From assembly GCA_903813345.2 (NCBI GenBank), contig CAIIXF020000009.1, forward strand, positions 18,067,759 through 18,131,758: a stretch of DNA of 64,000 nucleotides. Reading direction: 5' to 3'. The position numbers and the translations under genes were made by a program. Below, in pieces: positions 15,045-27,378 of the stretch; position 1 is the first letter of the stretch, and every line of letters starts with the position of its first letter. This DNA comes from Owenia fusiformis. Taxonomy: Eukaryota; Annelida; Polychaeta; Sabellida; Oweniidae. The notes under the pieces were generated by a model. That model ran no database searches and was not told the DNA's origin. It saw nothing but the letters and a program-made list of their open reading frames with translations.

Positions 15045-15742
15045 CCTTCTGCACTCCGACTTATTTCAGCAAATATATCCCATGCATCTGACTTATTTTT
15101 CAAAAATGATATGCCTGGACTAAATAATTAATATCTCAATAACTACTGAATGAATCTGGATAAAATTTTCACAAAGGGAAGATACACTAGCGTGGCTCAT
15201 GAGAAAAATGTTCTCATGAATTTTTTTCGTACATAAACACGACTGGGCATAAATATACCATGAATACTCCTCCGGAATCCGCCGTTTCGCCCCTCGGGAG
15301 ATTCAACGTCTGGTCAGAATCCAAAACTGAATTTGCAGCGATTGAATGTTCTTCTTTTCAGTTCAGAAAATATTCTAGTTTCTATTTTCGATGACCATTA
15401 TCGGCTTCCAAGAGCCTAAAGAGCTCGAAATCGCAATCCATTTCCTCCACATTTTCGTTGTGATCGTATTTGGCCGTCATTTTGTACGATTTGTTCACTA
15501 AAAACGACTTAAACACTGTTTAAATTGTTGAATTTAGAAATATTTTTCGAAACATCGCCATTTCTAGGTCAACAGGAAGTCACCTACTAAGGACTGAATA
15601 AATCGGGCAAGCTAATTGGATCATAAGAACGGCGGGAAAAAGTAAAGTTTTCAAAAGTTAGATTTGTGTCGTCCGGATCCGCCGGTGGATTCTGGCAGTA
15701 ATTTTGAATGGGCGGACGCGGTCGCCGGTGGTCTGCTAAAGG
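15045..15742. mobile_element. TTAA-flanked non-autonomous element, possibly piggyBac-like
   Basis: A block of about 700 bp is clearly richer in G+C and CpG than its surroundings. It is bounded by TTAA at 15041-15044 and 15743-15746. The ends read CCTTCTGCA and TGCTAAAGG, giving imperfect CCTT..AAGG termini. A subterminal inverted motif is also present (CCGGAATCCGCCG near 15271, and the inverse CGCCGGTGGATTCTGG near 15679). TTAA duplications with CCYT..ARGG ends are known for piggyBac elements. No transposase ORF remains, so it would be a MITE-type derivative. The family assignment is inference. Confidence 0.5.
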
Positions 15743-15746
15743 TTAA

Positions 15747-18430
15747 AAGGCTTGAGTAGAATTATCAATGAAAACTGAATAAAGAATCAGAAACGGGAAA
15801 ACAGAGCCATGATTAAACAAATGAAGCAAGGATCTTTAAAACAAAAATCCATCCATTTTCAATCCATTTAGTTTGATTTAGTCCCTTTAAAGAGAGTCTC
15901 ATTGTAATTCTTCACTTCTTTTTGTTATACAACTGGTTATATGTCAAGAAAGATGACAAAAACAGAAATAGTCATTTTTTAGAAATGGTTATGTAATATG
16001 TAGCCTTTTTGCTCTTATCTTGTTCTACTAGTGGCATGTGTTGTGGTCTATGCATGTTAGCAGCCAGGTATTTAAATACATGTAATAATCATAATTACAA
16101 CAATTAACATAAGAACTAGTAACACCTGCATATGAGGAGGTTGAGGCCTATGCTACTCTTCAGAGTTGCCTTATACTAAATAGATAAATATCTTACTGTT
16201 TTATATAGAAAATGGTGTTATATAGAGAAGAGTGGGGGTTGAAGGAAATCAAACAAATCAGCTGTATTTTATGGGAAAGTAGGGGAGGCATAAAGAGAAG
16301 GAGAGAGGGCTAGAGATTGGGAGGGTACACAATTTTGCTTAAATGGAGTGTTATTACCATCCTTGGCCCAAGGGTATTTAAATTCTTCCGTAGCTGCTAT
16401 GGCAGTAAAGCACAATCCTTTTACTTCTATATTACCAAGGATAAGAGCAAACAACATGAAGGGGGCCTTGGTATATCTGGGGAGGGGCACAGGACATTGT
16501 GGTCTTAATTTCTCTGGAATTGATTAGAATAGTAGAGAGCTATTACAAAGATTTATAAAGTCTTACAGCAGGTTTCAATGACTTTCTAAGCCTCATTTAC
16601 AGCCATATGTTGTCTCCTCAGGTCTGCTTTGTTAACATCATGTAACAGCATTGACAGTGAGATAACATAAGTTGTAATGATGCCTTGAGGCATGGTCACT
16701 TAGGTGACCATTTCAACACTCTAAACTTAGATGGACAGAGTATATTCTGAGTTATCTTAACAATGGTCTTGCATCAAAACACTGGGATCCTAGATGATGG
16801 GGGGGGGGGTCACTCTCACAAGTTTAGATAGGAAGAGGAGCTCTGTTAGATCAAAATGATATTGCTGAGCTTGATTAGATAGCATTTCAGCCTACCATTC
16901 TATAATAGGTCAATCTAGAAGTAGAAAGTACCTCCCTGGGGAAATGCAGGAAGAGGTCATCAGGGTAAACCATTATAACCAAGGATATTTTCCCTGGAGA
17001 AGGGTAGGTTTAGAAGTCATCAAGATGGAAAAGCTATATCTATGCATCTCTTCTTGGAGGTTCATTTTCAAAATCAGTGGCAAATCCTATAAAGTAGTTT
17101 CCTCCTCTTCACCTTATTGCTTCCAAGGTACTTTGAAAGTGGACAAAACAAGAAGATATTTACCAAATTGAGAGAAACATCTAAGCCATGCAATCGGGTC
17201 ATTATAATTAGCAGTTTATAATGTTTAGCAATCAAGTAGGCTGTTAATATAGCATTTAACCACTAGCTTACTGATTAATTACATCTCCATGGAGATTTTC
17301 ATCTTCAGAACATCCCTTCCAATATAATACATTGTAACAACCCTTTATAAGAGAACAACTTTATCTATACTCTTTATTGATCAACTTTTAATTTTATTTC
17401 ATTCATCAGAAAACATCAATATATATTTCGAACTTAATTCATTTCACATTCATTCAAATACAGACAAAAGCAGCAACATATTCATTTGAGATGGTTAAGA
17501 TTCCATCAGCCCTGATACTATAAATCTGTTTGTTATAACCAGAGGGAAGTTTGGCTGAATAGAATCAGGGTAACCTATTCAAGGAGTACTCAGTTCAAAG
17601 ATGCATGAAATGTACTAAAAGATCCATCTCCCCTTGCATGCAGCAACATTCTGAGGCTCGTGAGAAGAATTTTTTATAGATCATTTGAACAATGAACTAA
17701 ACGAAGGATGTGAAATAGGAATGAATACTTTAAAAGATATTATATCAATTTCATAAATTTGTTAAACCATATATTACTTTAAAAGGTATTCAATATTCTT
17801 TGAAGCGATATTTGTTATACACTGTAGTTCTATTCAGTTTTGCAACTTATAAATACTTTTTTGTCCATTCAGAAACCAATTACAACATTGGTTTTATATA
17901 AAAAATAATAATAGTTATCCATTTAAGATTTGAGGGAAATAGACGCCCTGGCTATATCCTAATACCCCTATTGACATATATCACATCTAATGTGAACAAA
18001 CCAAAAGTTGTTAAACTTTAAAATAATATCTTTCAATAGAAAATACCAAACATACACATTGCTGTGTAAAAGTTCAAAAACAACACAAAGAAACTTTTGA
18101 TTCCTGATCAAATATAACATATTTAAGTGGTTATATCTACACATAAGGAGTCCCACTGGATATGCTTAAAGCATTCAACAAATGCTCCATCTAAACTGCT
18201 TTAAAAATAAATCAAATAAATGAAATATGAGCTGTTACTGCAACCTCTCAATTTGGCCTCAACTTTTTTTTCTATATTACAGAATGTGTTTTGAAAAGAA
18301 ATAACAAGCTCTCCTGAAAATGTTAGAACATGATTGATAAAGTTGTCTTTCAAGTATGCCATGAAAGAAAATCAGGTATTTTAGCAGAGTAAAGCAAGAC
18401 ATTAGTAATGGGAAGATTATAGTGAATATG
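15747..18430. other. non-coding stretch, no gene recognised
   Basis: Contains an 11-base poly-G run near 16800 and short chance ORFs only. Confidence 0.45.
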
Positions 18431-19035
18431 TACAAGACATGACTAGGTATGGGGAGATAATCATGCACACATACAAGACATGACTAGAGATGGGTAGATA
18501 ATAGTACACATATGCAAGACATGACTAGGTATGGGGAGATAATCATGCACACATACAAGACATGACTAGAGATGGGTAGATAATAGTACATATATGCAAG
18601 ACATGACTAGGTATGGGGAGATAATCATGCACACATACAAGACATGACTAGAGATGGGTAGATAATAGTACATATATGCAAGACATGACTAGGTATGGGG
18701 AGATAATCATGCACACATACAAGACATGACTAGAGATGGGTAGATAATAGTACACATATGCAAGACATGACTAGGTATGGGGAGATAATCATGCACACAT
18801 ACAAGACATGACTAGAGATGGGTAGATAATAGTACACATATGCAAGACATGACTAGGTATGGGGAGATAATCATGCACACATACAAGACATGACTAGAGA
18901 TGGGTAGATAATAGTACACATATGCAAGACATGACTAGGTATGGGGAGATAATCATGCACACATACAAGACATGACTAGAGATGGGTAGATAATAGTACA
19001 TATATGCAAGACATGACTAGGAATTGGGAGATATT
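18431..19035. repeat. 82-bp dimeric minisatellite (two alternating 41-bp subunits)
   Basis: About seven copies of an 82-bp unit made of two related 41-bp halves, one with ACTAGGTATGGGGAGATAAT and the other with ACTAGAGATGGGTAGATAAT. Strict alternation shows that a diverged dimer was amplified rather than a monomer. Stop codons make it non-coding. Confidence 0.96.
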
Positions 19036-22000
19036 GTCTAATAATGTGAGACTAGCGCACAAGACCCAGAGACTAGCATTATTATCATCATTTTAAGAGG
19101 TAAAGTCAAACTTTTGCAAAGGGTTAATTTTAAAGAGGACTCTATTCTGAACTTTACAGTCTTGAACAAATCAGGAAAAATCCTGCAGATCAACAACCTA
19201 AATAAAATATTCAGCAAAGGTTATGTTAACTCATCTGGTCTTGTAGTGAAGATATACCCAAACAGCTGAATTTATCTTGCAGTATATTACATACTACAGT
19301 TATTGCCAAAAATGTTTCTAAGAGTTAGTGAAGAAAACGCCAAAAAACAATGCAAATATTTATCTTGCAATATCCGCCATTTGAAGATGCTGTTGATTCT
19401 AACATCACTTTAAGATCATCACCAGAAGTAGAAAGTGAAAATGACAAATACATTGTGTTAAAGGCTCTTTTCAAGGCTATAGGGTTATGTTAACTGATGT
19501 TGTAGGTGAATTTTAGCAGCTTATTTAATAGTATAGGCTCCAGAGTATTAACTTTCCTAGTGAATGTTCAGTGGATGATACAAATACTTCAGGTGTGGAA
19601 CTGTACTGACTTTAACATAGGGGTTCTCTCAAAACTTTAAATCAATCTACCGTTTTTAATATTCTGATTTCAAATGAGAACTTCCTTGCAACTAGGCTCT
19701 GGGTATCGAACTGACCTCAACCAAAACTGATGGCCTCTGAATATGTCATGAGAGATATGTCATTATATTTTAAAATAGGTAAAATTCAGGCAATAAAAGA
19801 CGATGATGTTTAGGTGAAATGTTCGTTTGTTTGATTACTGTATTACTGGTCGAGACCAATTTTCAGATGTGTGTTTTGTGAAGAGGACTAAGTACTGCTG
19901 CATATTAGAATGTCTTTTACTGAAACAAACAGCCCTTCTTCAAGAAATGATCGATTCAAATGTGTTCAAATTAGGAGCATTCTTAGGAGCAAACTGATTA
20001 AAACTTGAAGCCAGATGTAACATGAAGATAAATTACACAAGGACAATGGTATTGACAAAATCATTGATGATGCTGAGCTGACTTTATACAGAATACACTC
20101 TCAAACCTTGACATTAATGGTAAAATTCTACAGAAGATGAAGCTCCTCAAGTCAAACTTTAGTGAAGGGAATATCAAGGGGTGAAATACATGTCTGCAAA
20201 AATAGAACTAATACATGTAGTAAGTCTCTGCCATGTTTTTTGACATTCTATGACATCATGTGTATGTCTCAGAGATAGTATTATCTAACTGTTCCAGTCA
20301 AAGAATAATCGCAAGCCTACAATTTTCTTTTAAAGCATTTATGTCAGATTTTCTAATCGCCATACATTATAAATAGCCGACCAAAGAATGACATTTGTTT
20401 AACACATCTTCTTGGTAAACCATGGAATGACGTATGTAAATACAACTCATTAGCAAAAAAAGTATGATGTATGTTAACTGGAAATAAACTTCCTTGAAGC
20501 AGGTCCCTAATGTCAATTTGACCTTGAACCCCAGCTTCCCCAGTTGACCTAATCTATAGAGACATCCAGCAGACACACCTTTGGTGATATTGCAAGACCA
20601 ATGCCTCAATCAGACAATAGGTGAACCAAGAAAGTGTAATACATAACAGTCTAAAACATATGGAATCAACTCTCCAATGACTACATTGATACACTATTGA
20701 CCTCAGAGCTGATATTATAGTCTTCTAAGCTGCTATTAACAATCAACTTGATGTAACATAATCAGTGAAACACTGTAGTTAATACAAATAGATATTACCA
20801 TAGCCAACAGATAGGGAAGTGTACAATAACAGTACGATATATTGACATAATGTGATATTGACAATACCTAACACAACTTAGCTAAATATTACACATCAAT
20901 TCATGAATGCTCCCTTTCATCACTTGAAACATTCTTTTTTCATAATCAAATTTCTTTCATGAATTTTCTTAAAAAATAATAAGATGTTTCAAAGAATCAA
21001 ATAACAGGTACGAGGTTATGCTTTAAACTGTACACAATCTTGAAAAAATCATTGACTCCTTCCAATATTTTCTGAAAGACCTTGTTAAAACAATGCCGTC
21101 TGCTTTGGAGTTAGGACATCTGCAGGCCGCATAAGGGATTTGAAGCTTCTCATAGCCGTGTTAATTGATTTCTATTGACTACATACACTAGCAGTTGCAA
21201 TAACATAGAAACATACAACATACACTCTACACAATACATCATTGATTTTGTTAAAACAAATCTTACCATATCACAGCAGAAGTCATCCTTTCTGTTTTAT
21301 TAACCATTGCTGCTCAATTTTCAAATTCCGATTTGCATGTTAGAGTATACTCCAATGGTTAAAGTCCTGCAGGGTCAGTTTTGTGTGGCCCAGTGGTTTA
21401 ATCCGTGGATATGTACACATTAACTGAGCAGTAATAGTAACACTGTCTGTTATACACTTGTTAACAGTGTGGACTAAATATAACTTAATCACACACTGGA
21501 AGCTCATGAATATTAAGCCCCCTTACAAGACCTTTTCACCCAAGACAATTTTCGTGTAAAAAGTCACATAAAGTTTTTCAGATCTGTAATTTGTTTCCAA
21601 TTAGGGTGTTAACTTAATGCATCTTGGTTTTTTCACGATAAATCAAGTTTATATGAGATATTTGATGATGGATAACTTGACGCCTCAGCAGAGGTATCTC
21701 TGTATAGTTACACCTAGGTAAGGTTAAAGGTTACCACAGAGTGATATACTAAACAGTCTCTGTGTTTGGCTAAATGGTTTAACGCCTTAAGAAAACATCA
21801 GGTGTATATTTAATAGGCTACAATAATAATATGAGTGAAATGGTGCTTTAATTGGTGTTCATACTAATATATCTAATATGGTGAATAATTGTCAAAAGGC
21901 TATCAAAAGATTGGAAAATGATGGCATCTTCAAAACCCATACTGCATTTCATAATTGTCATAGATTTTAGATTTAAAGTAATCTTTATATCACTTCAGTT

Positions 22001-25000
22001 GATTCATGAACAAACTATCATGTTTTAAAGTAAATTATAAAGTAAAAAGTGAAATAAGCAAAAAAGAACACAAACAGGCATGTACTCAATAAAATGAATT
22101 AGCGAGAAGTAAATAGTAAATGAAAATAATAAGAACCAAGCAGTTTATCCAATTTTATAGAGAAAATTTCAAATAAAATAAACAGCAAAATTTTGACAAG
22201 GGCTAATTTGTATTATTGATGTATCATAAGAGTGAATATCTCATTGATTTAAAGGTGCATAAGGTGGAGTGTAAATATATGAGTAAATATACCTCATGAG
22301 TTACCTTACTAATAGATAACACATCTTCAAATAGGAACTGATTCAAGTAAAATCAATATACATTGAACCCATCTCATGCAAACACCATTATAACCAGCCT
22401 CATGACCAGAAAGTTGATGCAAAACTGGAATCATTAGAAACATTAGAAAGATGTTCACTTGAGAGGTCATTCTTGAGAGGTCACCCACTCTTATCTATTG
22501 TTTGGGAGGGACTCTGGTTTAATGAATAGACCAACCCGTTTAAAGGGTGGGGTTCAAATATCACTTTGGAAAGTCTCATTGCGATCGTGAAATTCCACAA
22601 ATTCTGGGATCATTTGATAGCTAAAAATTTTCCCACTCCCGGTCTTAGCACATCTTATTTATTCTTTACATATAAGCATTCAGATTGATCAGTTTTTCTG
22701 TAGAAAATCATATATAAAAAAACTGTCAGTTATGCAGTTGTTAGGCACCTTCAGATTCATAAGTAGAGAAAAACAAGCCAAGAAAATATATCTACACACA
22801 ACACAGTATATCGAGGACACTTTGAAAGTCTAAGACTAGGGGCGTGTACTTATCGCAATGTTGTGAGGTATTCACATATACAGGTTTAAGTGTATAATTC
22901 AAAACTGCAGTGTGATGGTGTTCAAGACAAAGAAGACCATTTCTATTGTGTATATTGATGGAAACTTCTCTGCTATCAAACAATGGTTTAATTAATCACT
23001 CTCTTTCAAAGAGAACTAATATACTGATATGAACAATATAGAACTTTCAAATTAGTAAAACATAGTGTGTCTATTAGATGCCATACAAATAAGCATCAGA
23101 CGCCCAATTCTATGAAACATCACATCATTCCCCTCAACATAGAAAATATATTCTTCGCAAATAAATTCTTTTATGCAAATAAATTCTTTTATCGTCTTTA
23201 TATATCATTTTTGTAAACATGCATATTGACATTTTGATTTCATTTATTCTTTCTCAATAACACTTCAGCAGACAACAATTAAACAAGTTTAAAACCCATT
23301 CCTCCTTTATTGGATTCAGTCAGGCAATGGGATAATCTATCTGCGAATATAATAAAGCAGAGTGCTATAGAAAATACTTTGCACTTGTCAAATGTCAATT
23401 TGATCTTTCTTATAGAAAGACTCAACTCTCATAACATAATCATGAGTGTTATAATCAAGACTTCAAGAGAGAAATCCATATGGTTTAAATCCTCTGCAGT
23501 CATAATTATTCCTTGTTTTTTCTCTTTAAAATCTTAATGAAGTTTCTATTTTGTGGATATTTCTATACAACTTGGGATGTTAACTACATGCCTGTTTACT
23601 TTATTCCTTGCTGATTTTACTAATGTTTCCATTATTTTCCATCTAAAACACAAGTGTAGACATTTTAGCTAAGTGGTAGACAGGGGAAGCACTAACAATA
23701 CACTTGTTATTTAGAAAAAGAAATTGATATATTAAATGTCCTTGGACATATTTGAGGTAGTCTTGTTCTACATTTGCTTTCTATTAGTCCCTTATCTTTT
23801 GTTGTAAAACATAAACCAGTGTAAAGGCAGACATAAACTCTGCATACACAGAAAACTGTGAAACTATTATGCTTTACAATTACACTGAGACAGTTTAATG
23901 TTTCAATAATGGTACAAAACGTTTTACATTTATGAATGAAATCTGTTTTGAACTCTAAGATTCATTCAAAGCAAAATAAATTGATTTTTTTGAGGGAAAG
24001 ATTGTTGGAATATTTTCTGGGGACAAGGATAATCACGGAGATAAAGGTTTTCAAACAAAAAACTGCAATCCTTGTTTATAGTACTATTTACTGTTTCTCT
24101 GTTTCTCACATGTTGCCACTTGTAGTTGGGTTAATAATGCTGTTTCTAAAATTGGCTCTTTACTTGGTAAAAGAATCATTTTCACAAGACCTATTTATAT
24201 TGTAATTGGCAAATATCTGCAGAATATCAACTGCATTCTGTCCTTAGTTTGTTTATAGTACAAGTATCAGGCTTTAATTGCTATCATTCTTGAAAATCTC
24301 CATTTCTTCAAAACCCAAGATATCAGTCCTAGAAGGAAGTAGCTCTTTCAAAGAAACAATTTGTGACTGTATTTCAAATATTTCCCAGTAAATCTATTTG
24401 TGGATTCATGACCACAAAGAATCAAGGGTTTTGCTTCATGGAGAAAATATGAAGCAAGTTGTAAATAATGGGAGTTCACAATAGTGTGGGTCACAATCGG
24501 TCACAATGGATAGAGTTGTTCAGTATGTAAGTTGAAACTGTATCAGACCATCCAGTCTCCACAAACCACTGCCCTTACAGCAGATAACATCATCCAAAAT
24601 TAGAAAATGGAGATTCCTTTTTGAAAATCATAGAGAAACAATGTTAGACGTTTGTGAGTCTTAGTGAAAATGGAAGGACAGTATTAATAATTAGTGTTCC
24701 CAATAATAATACTGAAATGGTTTGATATCTCAATAGCCTACAAGCTGACCTGTTGTAAGGACTGATATGTGACCACTATAGATTGTTTAGAAGGGTAAGT
24801 AGTCCAAGACACCCACACTGAGAGATACCCTTCATAAGACCCAAATGTTGTCACCACTCTTGATATAGAGATAACTCCAGGATCTAGCCTAGCGCCTATC
24901 TCTAGAAATCATTATACTGCATTTCCTACCCTATATACTGGTAGATCTATGAGTGGCTAACATTCATTTATACTCAAATTCTATGAACGGCTATATTCCA

Positions 25001-26457
25001 ATGAGATCATTAAGACCATATCAGATTGAACACTATCAAATCCTCTTTTACAGTTAGAGGTTAATATGGCTTGCCAATAGAGAATCAATCAGGGTATATG
25101 AGGCACTCACACTGAGAAAGAGATGTCTGACCATCTTAGTGCAAATTTGCTACTAACCAAATTCCTCAACCACTGAATGTATCTGAAACACTAGAATCTA
25201 ACTCTTCCTTAAAAACAAATAAATGAATGGCATTTTCACAAATATTTAGCATATCACAACAAATCAGAGTGAAATGTATCAAATTCACAAAAAAACTTAA
25301 AAAAATACATTCATTAAAAAAATCAGTTGTAATGCACTCACTGTATTTACCAAAAGGGGTCAGGTATATGGTAAGATCATGTCACCCTATATTCAGTATT
25401 CACCCAGCAAGGGTGTTTAGAAATGAGGTAGTAATAAGTAGTTAGTACTAGAAACTAGGTGTCAAGTGTGTCGATTTCTGATCAATTCTAGACATAAAGA
25501 ATAAAATAATATAAAGTCAAGCAAAGAATAAGCAGGTTGACAAATTGATTAATTGATAAAAGTGCAGTTTAATTTAGTGTCTCGCACTATGACATTATTC
25601 CAAGCATTATTCTTCCTCTTTCATGACAAGAAAATGCAGCGTTAATTAGATTCTAGCCTTTATATTGATATTTCTAATACAAAAATCTGTTGAGCAAAGA
25701 AACCGTTTCAATAACAAAAGACAAAGGGACAATCCGAGACAATTGACTTTCTAACGGGCTTAGATGGGCGGGTAAAAATCTATTGAATTTGTGGCTTGAA
25801 TGAGAAGATCGGCAAAGGTTACCCATATGTTGTTGTTTCATCGCTCAATAATTGTCTCATTAAACTAGTATAGGGAACGATTTTGCTTCTGCCTTATGTC
25901 TAGAGCTTAACTTTATATAATCTTTAAAGCCATCTTGTAAATAATATACCAAGTCACATTTTTTCGGTTTTTATTAATTTGTTACCATCCAAAGAACTCC
26001 TGGGTTACTTTATATTTTCATTTCTTATGTTCATGTATATATATATTTTATACAGTTATGCACACAAGTATACTTGTGTGCATCAGCAAAAGTGATTCTG
26101 TGAACCACGAATCAGAAATCTTTTGAACAATTATGAACATTAAACTTTTTGGACAGAATGGAACAAACTGGAGTTACCATGACAACTTCAACAAAATACA
26201 TGGTGACATTTTGAATGATCTACAAGACCATATTATTGTATATCTAATATCAAGTACATATACTCAATATGATACTGCTCTTGATCATTCAACAACCAGT
26301 TAGTACAGTATCTTGAGGGGATAATCATATAATAAAAAATTGTATTAATCAATAATATGGTTATTCACCACTATTTCTCATTTCAGGTGAGCTGAAACGA
26401 GGACTTCTTGGAACACCTGTCTATATGGAACAGCAAGATTGAAATATACATGTATGC
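19036..26457. other. long non-coding stretch, no gene recognised
   Basis: No exon, RNA gene or full transposon could be supported over 7.4 kb. Weak tRNA A-box-like words occur near 21390 and 22500 (possible old SINE remnants). A perfect 26-bp palindrome lies at 26058-26083. ORFs are 89 codons or shorter and lack recognisable motifs. Confidence 0.4.
26058..26083. repeat. perfect 26-bp palindrome
   Basis: Half-site ATGCACACAAGTA followed directly by its exact reverse complement, with no spacer. It lies next to an alternating TA tract. It could extrude as a cruciform or be a dimer-binding site; its function is unknown. Confidence 0.9.
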
Positions 26458-26664
26458 CAGGCCCGTAGCCAGGATTTGCCAAGTTGGGTTCAGCTTTCAA
26501 AAATTTCCAGGGGGGTTCACATTTGACAATTTTGGCCCAAATATGGCTAAAATCACTTGAGAAGTGCTCAAAATAGTGAAAAACTGCTTGATTTTGAAAG
26601 AATTTTTGGCCAGGGGGGGGGGGGTTTGCCCGAACCCTGGGAACCTCCCCTGGCTACAGGCCTG
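26458..26664. mobile_element. MITE with CAGGCC termini and 5-bp target duplication
   Basis: A 207-bp element with imperfect terminal inverted repeats CAGGCCCGTAGCCAGG and CCTGGCTACAGGCCTG. It is flanked by TATGC on both sides (26453-26457 and 26665-26669). It includes a run of ten G residues. There is no coding capacity. 'GTAGCCAGG' repeats of this kind are, from memory, widespread in invertebrate genomes; I do not assign a superfamily. Confidence 0.75.
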
Positions 26665-27378
26665 TATGCATATACTGTACATGTATCTACAACCATAGTC
26701 AGGAGATTTTTGGCCTATTGATCTTTTTTATCTGTATACATTGGGAAGTCAGAGATGGGTCTATCAGGTGACATGGTCAGTATGTGGACAGGTCAGTCAC
26801 AGAATAAAGGTATGAGACACATTTCAATATATGGACATAATGAAAACATGAAGTTCCTATTTTAAGATGGTCAGACAGCTTTTAGTCAGGATTCTTTGAA
26901 GTAAGGAAACAAGTAATTCATAAAATAAACCAAAACTGAAATGCATTGTTGCAAATGTTATCATTAAGGAAGACAGAAATTGACCCTTTCAATGAAAAGG
27001 TGAATCTAGTTTTGGCTGCTTTCAGGTTTAGAGGTTTGTGGCAAAAATTAGGATTCAGTAAGAAACATTCCCAATCACTAGGAAAATACCATACCCATGG
27101 TCAAGAAGGTCATGGGAATCCCGTACTATGAGCACTTGAAAATCATTTTAATTGAATCCATACAAACACAAATTATCCACCTATGAAGTTTCACAATTTT
27201 AATAAAATTTAATATTTTCTAAAAAATGCCCCAAGGCAGGGAGGTATATGATATTTGTATGTTGTGCTATTTCAGGTTCTTCAGTTAAGTAGAATATAAA
27301 AGTCTCATTCATTTTATTTCAATAATCATTTCATAAATTTAATACTAAGTATGTGTTCATATTGCCCAGGAGTATTTT

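Noticed and set aside
26389-26442. Possible plus-strand terminal exon after ATTTCAG (reads ELKRGLLGTPVYMEQQD then stop)
   Set aside because: Only 17 codons, no upstream exons found, and no family match.
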